The notes under the pieces are model-generated. The model ran no database searches. It was given only the letters and a program-made list of their open reading frames with translations, and was not told the DNA's origin. Below are positions 9,615-18,006 of a stretch of DNA of 64,000 nucleotides, piece after piece. The stretch is taken from positions 1,281,673 through 1,345,672 of the forward strand of contig CAWGKW010000002.1 of NCBI GenBank assembly GCA_963823275.1, given 5' to 3'. Every line of letters begins with the position of its first letter. Position 1 is the stretch's first letter. The stretch is from RHKX01 sp963823275. Lineage in GTDB: Bacteria; Actinomycetota; Thermoleophilia; Solirubrobacterales; 70-9. Position numbers and translations under genes: made by a program.

Positions 9615-10171
9615 AGCGACGTGGTCGCCGCGCCCACGGCCGGATGGGATTCCTCGTAGGAGTCGATGGCGTCGACCGACTGCAGGGTCACCGAGATCTC
9701 GTCGTGGCCGCCGAGCAGCCTGTGTTTGATCTCCTCCTCGATCTCGAATCGGATCACGCCGCCGGCGTAGTCGACGGTCTGATCGTCGAGGTCGATCCGG
9801 ACCATGCCGGCCTCGGCGATCCCCCGGCAATGCTCACGGGAGAGCACGACCGGAAGGAACCCGTTCTTGGTCGAGTTCGAGTAGAAGATGTCCGAGAACG
9901 ACGGCGCGATCACGGCCCGGAATCCGTAGTCGGTCAGGGCCCAGACGGCATGCTCGCGCGAGGAGCCCGAGCCGAAGTTCGGGCCCGAGACCAGAACCGG
10001 GTTCGGCTCGAGCTCGATCTCACCGTCGCGGATCCAGTCGTAGAACACGAACTCGCCGAAACCCGTCCGCTCGATCCGCTTCAGGAACTGCTTGGGGATT
10101 ATCTGGTCGGTATCGACGTCGGATCGGTCCAGGAACGTGACCCTCCCCTCGATGACCTCCACGGGATTCAT
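9611..10171 (-). CDS. leuD: 3-isopropylmalate dehydratase small subunit
   Basis: Swivelling small subunit of isopropylmalate isomerase; with LeuC it converts 2- to 3-isopropylmalate and citramalate to 3-methylmalate. 186 residues, intact. Family landmarks: DVDTDQIIPKQFLKRI, FVFYDWIRDG, the conserved GPNFGSGSSREHAVWAL loop that contacts the substrate, and SDIFYSNSTKNGFLPV. Its ATG overlaps the leuC stop by four bases and its stop overlaps the methyltransferase GTG, making a tightly coupled leuC-leuD-methyltransferase unit. Confidence 0.96.
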   Translation of the reverse strand: MNPVEVIEGRVTFLDRSDVDTDQIIPKQFLKRIERTGFGEFVFYDWIRDGEIELEPNPVLVSGPNFGSGSSREHAVWALTDYGFRAVIAPSFSDIFYSNSTKNGFLPVVLSREHCRGIAEAGMVRIDLDDQTVDYAGGVIRFEIEEEIKHRLLGGHDEISVTLQSVDAIDSYEESHPAVGAATTSL

Positions 10172-11588
10172 GAGTTACCTCCATCGCTCGTCTCGGCTTG
10201 CTGCCATTCTCGGATATCGACGAAATGACCCTCGATCGCCGCCGCTGCGGCCATTCGCGGGCTGACCAGGTGGGTTCTGCCCCCCTTGCCCTGCCGCCCC
10301 TCGAAGTTACGGTTCGAGGTCGACGCGCAGCGCTCACCCTCGATCAGGATGTCGGGGTTCATTCCCAGACACATCGAACAGCCGGAGGCGCGCCACTCGA
10401 AGCCGGCGCCGCGGAAGATCTCGTGCAGGCCCTCCTCCTCGGCGTGCGCGACGCACCTGCTCGGAGCCGGGCACGACCATCGCGCGAACCGTCGACGCCA
10501 CCTGCGACCCTCGACCATCGAGGCGGCGGCACGCAGGTCCTCGATCCGGGAGTTCGTGCAGGATCCGATGAACACGCGATCGAGGGCGATCTCGGTGATC
10601 GGCGTCCCCGGCTCGAGCGCCATGTAGGTCAGCGCCCGCTCGGCGGTCTCACCGTCGACCGGACCCTCGAGGGTCGACGGGTCGGGCACGCGCGACGCGA
10701 CCTCGGTCACCATCCCCGGATTCGTGCCCCAGGTCACCATCGGCGAGAGCGTCGAGGCGTCGATGTCGATCTCGGTGTCGAACTCCGCACCCTCGTCGGA
10801 TGCGGAGCCCGCGCCAGTCGGCGACGGCCGCATCGTAGATCGGCGGGCGCGCCCGGTCGGGCCCGGACGTAGTCGAACGTGGTCTCGTCGGGGGCGATCA
10901 TGCCGGCGCGGCCGCCGCCCTCGATGGTCATGTTGCACATCGTCATCCGCCCCTCCATCGAGAGGCCGCGAACGGTCTCGCCGGCGAACTCGACCACGTA
11001 GCCGACCATGCCACCGGTTCCCAGGCGGCCGATCGTCGCCAGGATCATGTCCTTGGCGCTCACCCCTTCCGCAAGCTCCCCTGCGTAGTTGATCCGCATC
11101 GTCTTCGGGCGGCTCTGGACCAGCGTCTGGGTCGCGAGCACGTGCTCGACCTCGGACGTGCCGATCCCGAATGCGAGCGCGCCGAAGGCACCATGGGTGG
11201 CGGTGTGCGAATCGCCGCAGACGATCGTCATCCCGGGTTGGGTGATCCCGAGCTCCGGGCCGATCACGTGGACGATCCCACGGCGGTTCGAGCCCAGGGA
11301 ATACAGCGGCACGCCGAACTCCTCGCAGTTCGCCTCCAGCGCCTCGACCTGCTTGCGGGAGAGCTCGTCGGCGATCATCCGCGCGACCGGCGTGTCGTCG
11401 GTGGGGACGTTGTGGTCCGCGGTGGCGAGGGTCCGGTCCGGTCTGCGCACCTTGCGACCGGCGAGGCGAAGCCCGTCGAAGGCCTGTGGAGAGGTGACCT
11501 CGTGGACGAGATGGAGGTCGATGTAGATCAGGTTGTCGGCGACCTCGTGGCGCTGCCAGATCTTGTCGAACATCGTCTGTGGGGTCAT
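10168..11588 (-). CDS. leuC: 3-isopropylmalate dehydratase large subunit, multiply frameshifted
   Basis: Aconitase-family [4Fe-4S] subunit of isopropylmalate isomerase. Visible landmarks: HEVTSPQAFDGLRLAGR, ATADHNVPT, CGDSHTATHGAFGALAFGIGTSEVEH, VTWGTNPGM, the cluster cysteine in FIGSCTNSRIEDLR, and the two others in SGCSMCLGMNPD. ATG at 11586-11588 is preferred over the upstream ATG at 11616 because GAGGAG lies six bases before it. The frame changes near 10,855 and 10,800, and changes then reverts between about 10,505 and 10,450. At least four indels in ~400 bases point to local sequence error, although real decay cannot be excluded. Confidence 0.9.
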
Positions 11589-11640
11589 CGTCGGCTCCTC
11601 GTGTGTCGGTGCGTTCATCGGTTGCCCATCCCAGGTTCGG

Positions 11641-12180
11641 TCAGCTTCGTCGCAGCCCGGCGGCGATCACGGCCAGGATCTCGGCCTCCGCCGCATCGGG
11701 GTTGTGAAGGTGGTGGGGAAGATCGGCGTCGAAGGTGGCACTGTCACCGGAGCCGAGTGCGTGGACCTCGCCGTCGACGGTCAGCTCGACCGTTCCCGCG
11801 AGGACGACGACGGTCTCGCGGCTGCCGGGCTCGTGGATCGGCGGATCGCCCGCTCCTCCAGTTGACGCGCCTGCCGCGAGGCGGTGGCGAGAGACGTCGG
11901 CCCGCTGGCCGGGCAGCGGCGGCGTCAGTTCCTCGATCTCGTGACCCGGCCGGCTGCTGGTGCGGCCGCTGCCGCGGCGCACGACGACGACATGGCGGCT
12001 CTCGTCGATGCGCAGCAACTGGGAGAGGGTCAACTCGAGACCGTCGGCAATCCGGGCGGCAACCGCGAGGGTCGGGCTGCTCTCGCCGCGCTCGACCTGC
12101 GAGAGGGTCGCCGAGCCGACATCGCAGCGCTCGGACAGATCCCGCAACGACAGTCCCATCGCCTCCCGCAGGGCCTTCAC
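11641..12180 (-). CDS. XRE-family regulator with C-terminal cupin domain
   Basis: Helix-turn-helix domain at residues ~1-55 (LREAMGLSLRDLSERCDVGSATLSQVERGESSPTLAVAARIADGLELTLSQLL in family terms; the turn is around CDVGSATLSQ), then a cupin at ~105-175 (IHEPGSRETVVVLAGTVEL, SGDSATFDADLPHHLHN). Such HTH-cupin proteins sense small ligands. The GTG at 12178-12180 is the minimal start. The frame is open upstream and encodes SLVDPAEVGKR, usual for the family; a start at ATG 12276-12278 would require an indel in the CCCCC run near 12,222. It lies 52 bases before leuC on the same strand, so it may regulate leuCD and the methyltransferase. Confidence 0.85.
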   Translation of the reverse strand: MKALREAMGLSLRDLSERCDVGSATLSQVERGESSPTLAVAARIADGLELTLSQLLRIDESRHVVVVRRGSGRTSSRPGHEIEELTPPLPGQRADVSRHRLAAGASTGGAGDPPIHEPGSRETVVVLAGTVELTVDGEVHALGSGDSATFDADLPHHLHNPDAAEAEILAVIAAGLRRS

Positions 12181-12328
12181 GCGCTTGCCGACCTCGGCCG
12201 GATCGACCAGCGAACCACGCCGACCTCCGGGGGCCTGGGACTGAGGCTCTTGCGCGTGTCGGCGGTGGCTGAGGTCATGCTGGGCCCGGGATGAGCGCTC
12301 GTAGGTCGTTCGCTGGGCTCATCGGGCC

Positions 12329-12346
12329 TGTACGGTATCACATACA
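12329..12346 (-). promoter_or_regulatory. Candidate operator upstream of the XRE-cupin gene
   Basis: TGTACGGTATCACATACA is a near-palindrome (TGTAyG N6 CrTACA) in an AT-richer patch upstream of the regulator-leuCD operon. This is the position expected for autoregulation. Only one copy was noticed and no -35/-10 pair could be fixed. Confidence 0.3.
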
Positions 12347-12384
12347 AACGTCCTGATTTCGGTCAAAGCCTCTCCAGCCCCGGT

Positions 12385-12438
12385 GGACGTGGGTCGTTCT
12401 GCACACCCCTGGTGCGCTCAGGCCGACCCACGTCCGCG
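12385..12438. repeat. Conserved palindromic element, copy A
   Basis: A perfect 12-bp inverted repeat (GGACGTGGGTCG at 12385-12396, CGACCCACGTCC at 12424-12435) encloses a 27-base loop containing CCCCTGGTGCGCTCA. The same element with the same loop length occurs at 35373-35421. It lies between the SDR stop and the XRE-cupin gene, outside any gene. Confidence 0.75.
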
Positions 12439-12458
12439 AAACGCCCGGGAGGCCTCTC

Positions 12459-12480
12459 CCCCGCGACCCCTCTCGCGGGG
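12459..12480 (-). terminator. Hairpin abutting the SDR stop codon
   Basis: CCCCGCGA (12459-12466) and TCGCGGGG (12473-12480) form an 8-bp stem with a 6-base loop immediately after the SDR stop. No T-tract follows, but the position fits the end of the leuA-SDR transcript. Confidence 0.5.
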
Positions 12481-13230
12481 TCAGCGCGACGAGGTCGTCG
12501 GGCGGATCAGCATCTCGTTGATGCTGACGTGCTGTGGCTGGGTCACCGCGAACGTGATTGCACGGGCGATGTCCTCGGGTTCGAGGATCTTGTCGATCGT
12601 CTCGATCAGCTTGTTCATGCGCTCAACGACCATCGGATGTTCGTTGTGGCCCTGCAGCTCGGTGTCGACCCAGCCGGGCTCGATCGCGGTGACGCGAACC
12701 CCGGCTCGCGAGCACTCCTGACGAAGCGCCTCGGAGAAGCCGACGACCCCCCACTTGGTCATGTTGTAGACGCCGCTGCCGGCCGCGGCGATGCGTCCGG
12801 CGACTGAGGCGACGTTGACGATGTCGCCGCTGCCGGCCGTTCCCATGATCGGCAGGGCGGCGTGGGTGCAGTACAGGAGGCCCAGCAGGTTGACGTCGAT
12901 CATCTGCCTCCACTGCTCGGTCGGGGCCCCGGCGACCGGGCCGAGCAGCATCAGGCCGGCGTTGTTGACGAGGATGTCAAGTCCGCCGAGTTCCTCGTTG
13001 GTCCGCTCGATGAACGAGTTCGCCTGGGACTCGTCGGTGATATCGGTCTCGATCGCGAGTGCCCTGCCGCCATCGGCCTCGATCCGAGCCGCAAGATCCT
13101 CGATCCGGTCCCTCCGCCGCGCTGCGAGCGACACGGTTGCGCCCTCGGCGAGAAGGGCCATGGCCGTGGCCTCGCCGATCCCCGACGAAGCGCCGGTGAC
13201 CGCCGCGATCTTGCCGTCGAGTGCGCCCAC
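12481..13230 (-). CDS. Short-chain dehydrogenase/reductase
   Basis: Classical SDR of 249 residues: cofactor motif TGASSGIGEATA near residue 13, NNAGLMLLGP, catalytic YNMTK (Tyr-x3-Lys) after the serine in NVASVAGR, and PGWVDTEL. The basic AARRRDR after the second beta strand suggests NADP(H). It follows leuA by 11 bases on the same strand. The substrate is unknown; closest in style to the many SDRs of the YdfG/serine-3-dehydrogenase type, but this is only a family resemblance. The placement with leuA may simply reflect cotranscription. Confidence 0.88.
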   Translation of the reverse strand: MGALDGKIAAVTGASSGIGEATAMALLAEGATVSLAARRRDRIEDLAARIEADGGRALAIETDITDESQANSFIERTNEELGGLDILVNNAGLMLLGPVAGAPTEQWRQMIDVNLLGLLYCTHAALPIMGTAGSGDIVNVASVAGRIAAAGSGVYNMTKWGVVGFSEALRQECSRAGVRVTAIEPGWVDTELQGHNEHPMVVERMNKLIETIDKILEPEDIARAITFAVTQPQHVSINEMLIRPTTSSR

Positions 13231-13241
13231 TAGCGGGGAGT

Positions 13242-14867
13242 CTATGGGCCGGGCGGGAACGGTGAGGCCGTCGAGGCCGCATCCGCGACCAACGACTCGG
13301 CCTCACGAACCGCCGCGCCGTCCAGGGCGTTGGCGAGCGCTCGCACGTAGGCCTGTGCCGATGCCTCGATGATGTCCGTGGAGACCCCCTGACCGCTCGC
13401 CAGGCGGCCGTGGGCCCGTAGCATCACGGTCACCTCACCGAGCGCGTCGTCGCCCTCGCCGACCGCCGACACCGAGAACCGGTTGAGATCGCAGCGGGTG
13501 CCGACGGCCTTCTGGATGGCGCCGAAGACGGCGTCCACGGGGCCGTCTCCGCCCGATTCGCCGCTGACCTCCTCGCCGGCGGGCGTCGTGACGCCGACTC
13601 TGGCCAGCGGATCGCGGCCGGTTCCCGCCTCGACGGCGAACCACGCCAGCTCGTACTTCTGCGATGAATCGCGCATCTCGTCGGAGACGATCGCCTCCAG
13701 GTCGAGGGAGGTGACCTGCTTCTTCTTGTCGGCCAACGCCTTGAACCGTTTGAAGGCCTGATTGAGAGCATTTCCCTCAACCACGAAGCCCAACTGCTGC
13801 AGCGCGTCCTTGAGCGCGTGACGCCCCGAGTGCTTGCCGAGCACGATCTGGTTGGAGTCGAAGCCGACGTCGCGGGCGTCCATGATCTCGAACGTCGTCC
13901 GCTCCTTGAGCACGCCGTCCTGGTGGATTCCCGACTCGTGTGCGAATGCGTTGCGGCCGATGATGGCCTTGTTCGGCTGCACCACGTAGCCGGTGAACCG
14001 CGAGACCATGCGACTTGTTCGCGCCAGCTCGGTCGTCTCGAGTGCCGTGTCGAAGCCGTGATCGGCGCGCCTCGTCCGCAAGAGCATCACGATCTCCTCG
14101 AGCGCGCAGTTGCCGGCCCGCTCGCCGATCCCGTTGACGGCGCATTCGACCTGCCGCGCGCCCGCCGTCACCCCGGCGAACGAGTTCGCGACGGCGAGAC
14201 CCAGATCGTCGTGGCAGTGGACCGAGAGACGGACGTCCGCCAGCTCGGGCAGGAGCTCGTAGAGCCTGCCCAGAAAGGCGGTGTACTCCTCGGGAGTCGT
14301 GTAGCCCACGGTGTCGGGGACATTGATCACACCGGCACCCTCGGCGATCGCGATGCCGCAGACCTCCGCGGTGAACTCCAGCTCCGCCCGGGTCGCGTCC
14401 ATGGGCGAGAACTCGACGTCCTCGCAGAGCTCGCGCGCGTGGGCCACCGCTGCCTTCGCCTGGCCCTTGACGTCCTCGCGGTCGGTTCGCAGCTGGTGCT
14501 CGATGTGGATGTCGGAGGTCGAGATGAACGTGTGAATCCGAGGTCTCGCGGACTCCCGGACGGCGCCCCATGCCGCGTCGATATCGCCCTTCTGAGTCCG
14601 CGCGAGACCACAGACCACAGGACCGTCGACGGTTCTGGCGATCGCCTGGACCGCCTCGAAGTCGCCGGGGGAGGTGATCGGGAAGCCCGCCTCGATCACG
14701 TCCACCCCGAGTCGTGCGAGCTGGTTGGCAATCTCGACCTTCTCGTGGGTGTTCAGCGAGATCCCTGGGGATTGCTCGCCGTCCCGCAGCGTCGTGTCGA
14801 AGATCTCGACGCGCTCGTATCGGGCGGCGTCGTCTGATCCGATATCCGTGTTGCGATCAGCGCTCAT
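13242..14867 (-). CDS. leuA: 2-isopropylmalate synthase
   Basis: Commits 2-oxoisovalerate and acetyl-CoA to leucine synthesis. 541 residues, intact. The catalytic TIM barrel shows VEIFDTTLRDGEQSPGISL, LSVHCHDDLGLAVANS with the metal-binding His, GIGERAGNCALEEI and NAFAHESGIHQDGVLKE. The last ~140 residues are the LeuA_dimer regulatory domain, which gives leucine feedback inhibition in the family. The start MSADRNTDIGSDDAARYERV has AGAAGGAG upstream. A leucine-rich leader peptide lies 66 bases before the start, suggesting transcription attenuation. The SDR follows in the same transcript. Confidence 0.96.
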   Translation of the reverse strand: MSADRNTDIGSDDAARYERVEIFDTTLRDGEQSPGISLNTHEKVEIANQLARLGVDVIEAGFPITSPGDFEAVQAIARTVDGPVVCGLARTQKGDIDAAWGAVRESARPRIHTFISTSDIHIEHQLRTDREDVKGQAKAAVAHARELCEDVEFSPMDATRAELEFTAEVCGIAIAEGAGVINVPDTVGYTTPEEYTAFLGRLYELLPELADVRLSVHCHDDLGLAVANSFAGVTAGARQVECAVNGIGERAGNCALEEIVMLLRTRRADHGFDTALETTELARTSRMVSRFTGYVVQPNKAIIGRNAFAHESGIHQDGVLKERTTFEIMDARDVGFDSNQIVLGKHSGRHALKDALQQLGFVVEGNALNQAFKRFKALADKKKQVTSLDLEAIVSDEMRDSSQKYELAWFAVEAGTGRDPLARVGVTTPAGEEVSGESGGDGPVDAVFGAIQKAVGTRCDLNRFSVSAVGEGDDALGEVTVMLRAHGRLASGQGVSTDIIEASAQAYVRALANALDGAAVREAESLVADAASTASPFPPGP

Positions 14868-14933
14868 TCGCTGACTCCTTCTCTCTCAGTGGTTCGATGT
14901 CCTGTTCTCTTGCGGCTGACGCGCCGCCCAGCG

Positions 14934-14993
14934 CTATACCCCCCGGAGGGGGAGGAGAAGGAGAAGCGCGAGGCTGGTCGGCCGAAAGGTCAT
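14934..14993 (-). CDS. Leucine-rich leader peptide upstream of leuA (leuL-like)
   Basis: A 19-codon open frame, MTFRPTSLALLLLLPLRGV, ending in TAG 66 bases before leuA. Seven of the 19 residues are leucine, including five consecutive Leu codons (CTT CTC CTT CTC CTC). This is the classic design of a ribosome-mediated attenuator: leucine shortage stalls the ribosome in the Leu run and changes folding of the following RNA. A downstream hairpin (GCGGC/GCCGC, about 14911-14927) is present. Its own ribosome-binding site is weak. Leader peptides before leuA are known in other actinobacteria; the function here is inferred. Confidence 0.7.
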   Translation of the reverse strand: MTFRPTSLALLLLLPLRGV

Positions 14994-15063
14994 CGGGCAG
15001 GGACTCTAGCGAAGACGGTGAACAGTTCCAAACACCGATGAGGCCTGACGCCATGAGGCAGAG

Positions 15064-16182
15064 ATGAACGCGACCCAGATCGATTCCCGGGCCGTCTTCC
15101 GGATCGTCGCCGTGGCGATCCTGACGGCGGCGGGCGCCGTTCTCCTGGGACTGATCGTCATCAAGGTCGACACCACGATCAGATGGTTGGTCACGGCCGT
15201 CTTCCTCGCACTCGTCCTTGCTCCCGCTGCCGAGGCGATCCAGCGGATTCACGTCAGGGGCAAGAGCATGCCTCGCCCGCTGGCCATCGCCCTGACCTTC
15301 GTGCTCGGGTTCCTGGCGCTCGGGTTCCTGATCCTCAACGTGATCCCACCGATGATCGACGAGGTCGAGCAGGTCGGGGTGGTCGGCCCCGGCTACGTCA
15401 GGGATGCCGAGGAATGGGCGAACAACAACGAGCAGTTCCGCGAACTCAACGAGCAGTACGGCCTGACCTCGACCCTGAAGTCACAGGTCTCCCAGCTGCC
15501 GGGGGAGTTCTCGACGGCGGCCGGTGAGCTGGAGACCTTCACGGTCGGGCTGCTCAAGCACCTGGTCAGCCTGATCACCGTTCTCGTGCTCGCCTTCTTC
15601 CTGCTGCTCGAGGGTCCGGGGCTGCTCGACCGTTTCCTGACCTGGCTCGGCGGCGAACGGGAGCGCCGTGGGCGGCTCATTTCCGCCGGCGTCTACGGGG
15701 TGGTCAAGGGCTACGTGACCGTGAACCTCTCGCTCGCGATCGTGGCCGGTTTGTTCACCTGGGGAATGCTCGAGCTCCTGGGCGTCGATCTGGCGGTCCC
15801 GCTGGCGATCCTGGTCGCGATCCTCGACCTGGTCCCGCTCATCGGGTTGACGATCGGCGGTCTCGTCGTGGCCGTCGTCGCCTCGTTGCACTCATTCCCG
15901 GATGCCGTGTTGATCTGGCTGGTTGCGTTCATCCTGTTCCAGCAGCTGCAGGATCGGATCGTGCAGCCCATGCTCTACGGACGGGCCGTCAAGGTCAACC
16001 CGCTGATCGCCATCCTCGTCTTGTTCGCGGGAGCTCAGATCTCGGGCATCCTCGGTGCGCTGATCGCGATTCCCGTGGCCGCGTCAATCGCCGTGGTCTT
16101 CAACGTCCTTCAGGGTGACTCAGAAGAACCTGCAGAGGTCGGAGAGGACGAGGGCGGAGAGCCTGCCGTCGCCCTGACGTGA
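15064..16182 (+). CDS. AI-2E family transporter (UPF0118/PerM-like membrane protein)
   Basis: 372 residues with about eight hydrophobic segments. Order: two early helices (residues ~14-65), a third after the basic stretch RGKSMPRPLAIALTFVLGF, a soluble middle region (~100-165) and a C-terminal bundle containing DLVPLIGLTIGG and the signature QQLQDRIVQPMLYGRAVKVNPL, typical of the family. An acidic tail (EEPAEVGEDEGGE) follows. Family members have been linked to autoinducer export or ion exchange, so the substrate is open. ATG is preceded by GAGGCAGAG. It is divergent from leuA, and its 3' end overlaps the convergent next gene by 73 bases. Confidence 0.88.
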   Translation: MNATQIDSRAVFRIVAVAILTAAGAVLLGLIVIKVDTTIRWLVTAVFLALVLAPAAEAIQRIHVRGKSMPRPLAIALTFVLGFLALGFLILNVIPPMIDEVEQVGVVGPGYVRDAEEWANNNEQFRELNEQYGLTSTLKSQVSQLPGEFSTAAGELETFTVGLLKHLVSLITVLVLAFFLLLEGPGLLDRFLTWLGGERERRGRLISAGVYGVVKGYVTVNLSLAIVAGLFTWGMLELLGVDLAVPLAILVAILDLVPLIGLTIGGLVVAVVASLHSFPDAVLIWLVAFILFQQLQDRIVQPMLYGRAVKVNPLIAILVLFAGAQISGILGALIAIPVAASIAVVFNVLQGDSEEPAEVGEDEGGEPAVALT

Positions 16183-16904
16183 CGCATCGAGGGGACGTGT
16201 GGGGGCTCGAACATGCTCCTGCCCGCGAACCGCTCCTCGGCGCGCCGCCTCTTCCTGTCGCTGCGGTAGAAGAGGCGAGCCCAGGGTGAGGTTGGGCGAC
16301 CCAGCCTCAGGGCGCCGACCAGCGAAAGCAGGGGGACCACGAGTCCGAGCAGGGCGACGCCGAACTTCTCCTTCGAACAGTTGACGAGCCCGAACAGGAG
16401 GTTGCCGACGCCGAAGAAGCCGATGGCCGCGTGGGCGGCAAGCTGCACGTCATCGGCGGCGTCGACCCAGATCGTGAAGCCCAGCACGCCGAAGCTGGCG
16501 ATGATCCCGGCGACGATCACGGCATCGATCGACTTTCTGCCATCAGCCGACCAGTAGACGTCCTTGAGCTCGAGCCAGAGGGCGAACTCGTCCAGGGTCA
16601 GGCCGGTACCGATCCCGAAGACGGCCGCGACGATCTCCCTGCCGGGCGGCTCCGGCGCGATCACGATGCCGACCCAGCCGGCGATCATCAGCAGCAGGAT
16701 CCCCCAGACCAGGTGGTGGATGTGGGTGCCTCCCACCTCGACGTTCCCGGGCCACCAGCTGACCTGAGCCCGGATCATGTGGGCGCTCGTCCGAATGAAC
16801 GCGAAGGTGCCGAGGAAGGCGATCAGGTAGATGAACGCGGGCAGCTTGTTGGCGTCGACGATGTGCTCATCGAAGAAGCTGCCGAAACTGGCGATCTCGA
16901 TCAT
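16110..16904 (-). CDS. Conserved multi-pass membrane protein of unknown function
   Basis: 264 residues with about six predicted transmembrane helices: PAFIYLIAFLGTFAFIRTSAHMI, LVWGILLLMIAGWVGIVI, a segment around AVFGIGTGLTLDEFALWLE, then VIVAGIIASFGVLGF, AIGFFGVGNLLFGLV and GVALLGLVVPLLSLVGAL. The motif HIHHLVWG next to the second helix and LTLDEFALWLELKDVYW contain potentially metal-binding His/Asp/Glu residues. The C-terminus is basic, then Ser/Pro-rich. I recognise the pattern as recurring in actinobacteria but cannot name a function. It overlaps the AI-2E gene tail to tail by 73 bases. Confidence 0.8.
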   Translation of the reverse strand: MIEIASFGSFFDEHIVDANKLPAFIYLIAFLGTFAFIRTSAHMIRAQVSWWPGNVEVGGTHIHHLVWGILLLMIAGWVGIVIAPEPPGREIVAAVFGIGTGLTLDEFALWLELKDVYWSADGRKSIDAVIVAGIIASFGVLGFTIWVDAADDVQLAAHAAIGFFGVGNLLFGLVNCSKEKFGVALLGLVVPLLSLVGALRLGRPTSPWARLFYRSDRKRRRAEERFAGRSMFEPPHVPSMRHVRATAGSPPSSSPTSAGSSESP

Positions 16905-16930
16905 CGCTTTGGGCTATCGGCAGAAAGCGG

Positions 16931-17962
16931 TCACGGCACGAGCACGACCTTGCCGATGTTGCGCCGCTCGTGGATGAACCGGTGAGCGTCATCGGCCCGA
17001 TCGAAGGGGAACGCCTCGGCGACGACAGGCACGATCCGACCGGCGGCGAGGTCCTCGGTGAGGGGCTCGATCACCCGGTTCAGGCTGCCCTCCCGATCCC
17101 ACCAGGCGAGCATGTTGAGACCGAATACGCCCTTGTTCTCGCTCATGATCCCCAGGCTCTTCCACCACGGCATGGTCGCCGTGGTCATCGCGGCGAGGCC
17201 CTTCAAGGCGCCCCGGATGTTGCGGCCCTCGCCGGTCTGAACCTCGCTCAACCCGTAACAGATGAGTCGACCTCCCGGGCGCAACAGGCGGTAGTCCCGG
17301 CGGAAGCTGGTCGGACCGATCGCGTCGAAGGCGATGTCGATGCCCTCGCCGTCGGTTATCCGGTTGATCTCGACCTCGAAGTCATCGTTGCGATAGTCGA
17401 TCGCGTGGGTGACGCCCTGAGCGCGGATCGCATCGTGCTTTGAGGCCGACGCCGTCCCGAATATCTCGGCCCCCCGTGCTCGCGCGATCTGGGTCGCCGA
17501 TATCCCGACCCCCCCGGCCGCGGCGTGGATCAGCAGTCGGTCGCCTTCGCGCAGCCCGCCCATCAGAACGATTCCGGCGTAGGCCGTCGCGTAGTTGACG
17601 GGGACCGCGGCGCCCTGTTCGAAGCTCAGCGCTTCGGGGAGATTCAGCACGTCCTGCTCGCCCACGGTGACCAGTTCCGCGTAGCCGCCGAACCTCGTGC
17701 CGGCCATGACCCGGTCGCCGACGGAGACGGAGGTCACCCCCTCCCCCACCGACTCGACCAGGCCGGCGACCTCGTAGCCGACGACGGACGGAACCTTGGG
17801 CGCGTCCGGGTACATGCCCGTTCGGGCAAGCAGGTCGGCGAAGTTGATCCCCGCCGCCCGGACCTCGATCCGCACCTCGCCGGCTGCGACCTGCGGGTCG
17901 GGCCGTCCTTGGACCTCGAGGACCTCCGGCGCCCCGTGTCGAGTGATGACGACTGCTCGCAT
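16931..17962 (-). CDS. Zinc-independent MDR oxidoreductase (quinone reductase/VAT1-like)
   Basis: 343 residues of the medium-chain dehydrogenase superfamily. GroES-like N-terminus (residues ~1-120: AGINFADLLARTGMYP, VVGYEVAGLVESVGEGV) and Rossmann domain with the NADPH motif HAAAGGVGISATQIARARGAE. It lacks the zinc-ligand Cys/His pattern of alcohol dehydrogenases, so it belongs to the quinone oxidoreductase-like branch. The segment WWKSLGIMSENKGVFGLNMLAWWDR is characteristic of VAT1-type members. The natural substrate is unknown; reduction of quinones or enones is family knowledge. No operon partner is evident. Confidence 0.9.
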   Translation of the reverse strand: MRAVVITRHGAPEVLEVQGRPDPQVAAGEVRIEVRAAGINFADLLARTGMYPDAPKVPSVVGYEVAGLVESVGEGVTSVSVGDRVMAGTRFGGYAELVTVGEQDVLNLPEALSFEQGAAVPVNYATAYAGIVLMGGLREGDRLLIHAAAGGVGISATQIARARGAEIFGTASASKHDAIRAQGVTHAIDYRNDDFEVEINRITDGEGIDIAFDAIGPTSFRRDYRLLRPGGRLICYGLSEVQTGEGRNIRGALKGLAAMTTATMPWWKSLGIMSENKGVFGLNMLAWWDREGSLNRVIEPLTEDLAAGRIVPVVAEAFPFDRADDAHRFIHERRNIGKVVLVP

Positions 17963-18006
17963 CGTCGCGAGCCTACCCGGCTCGACCTGCCCGCCGGTCC
18001 GCCGAC

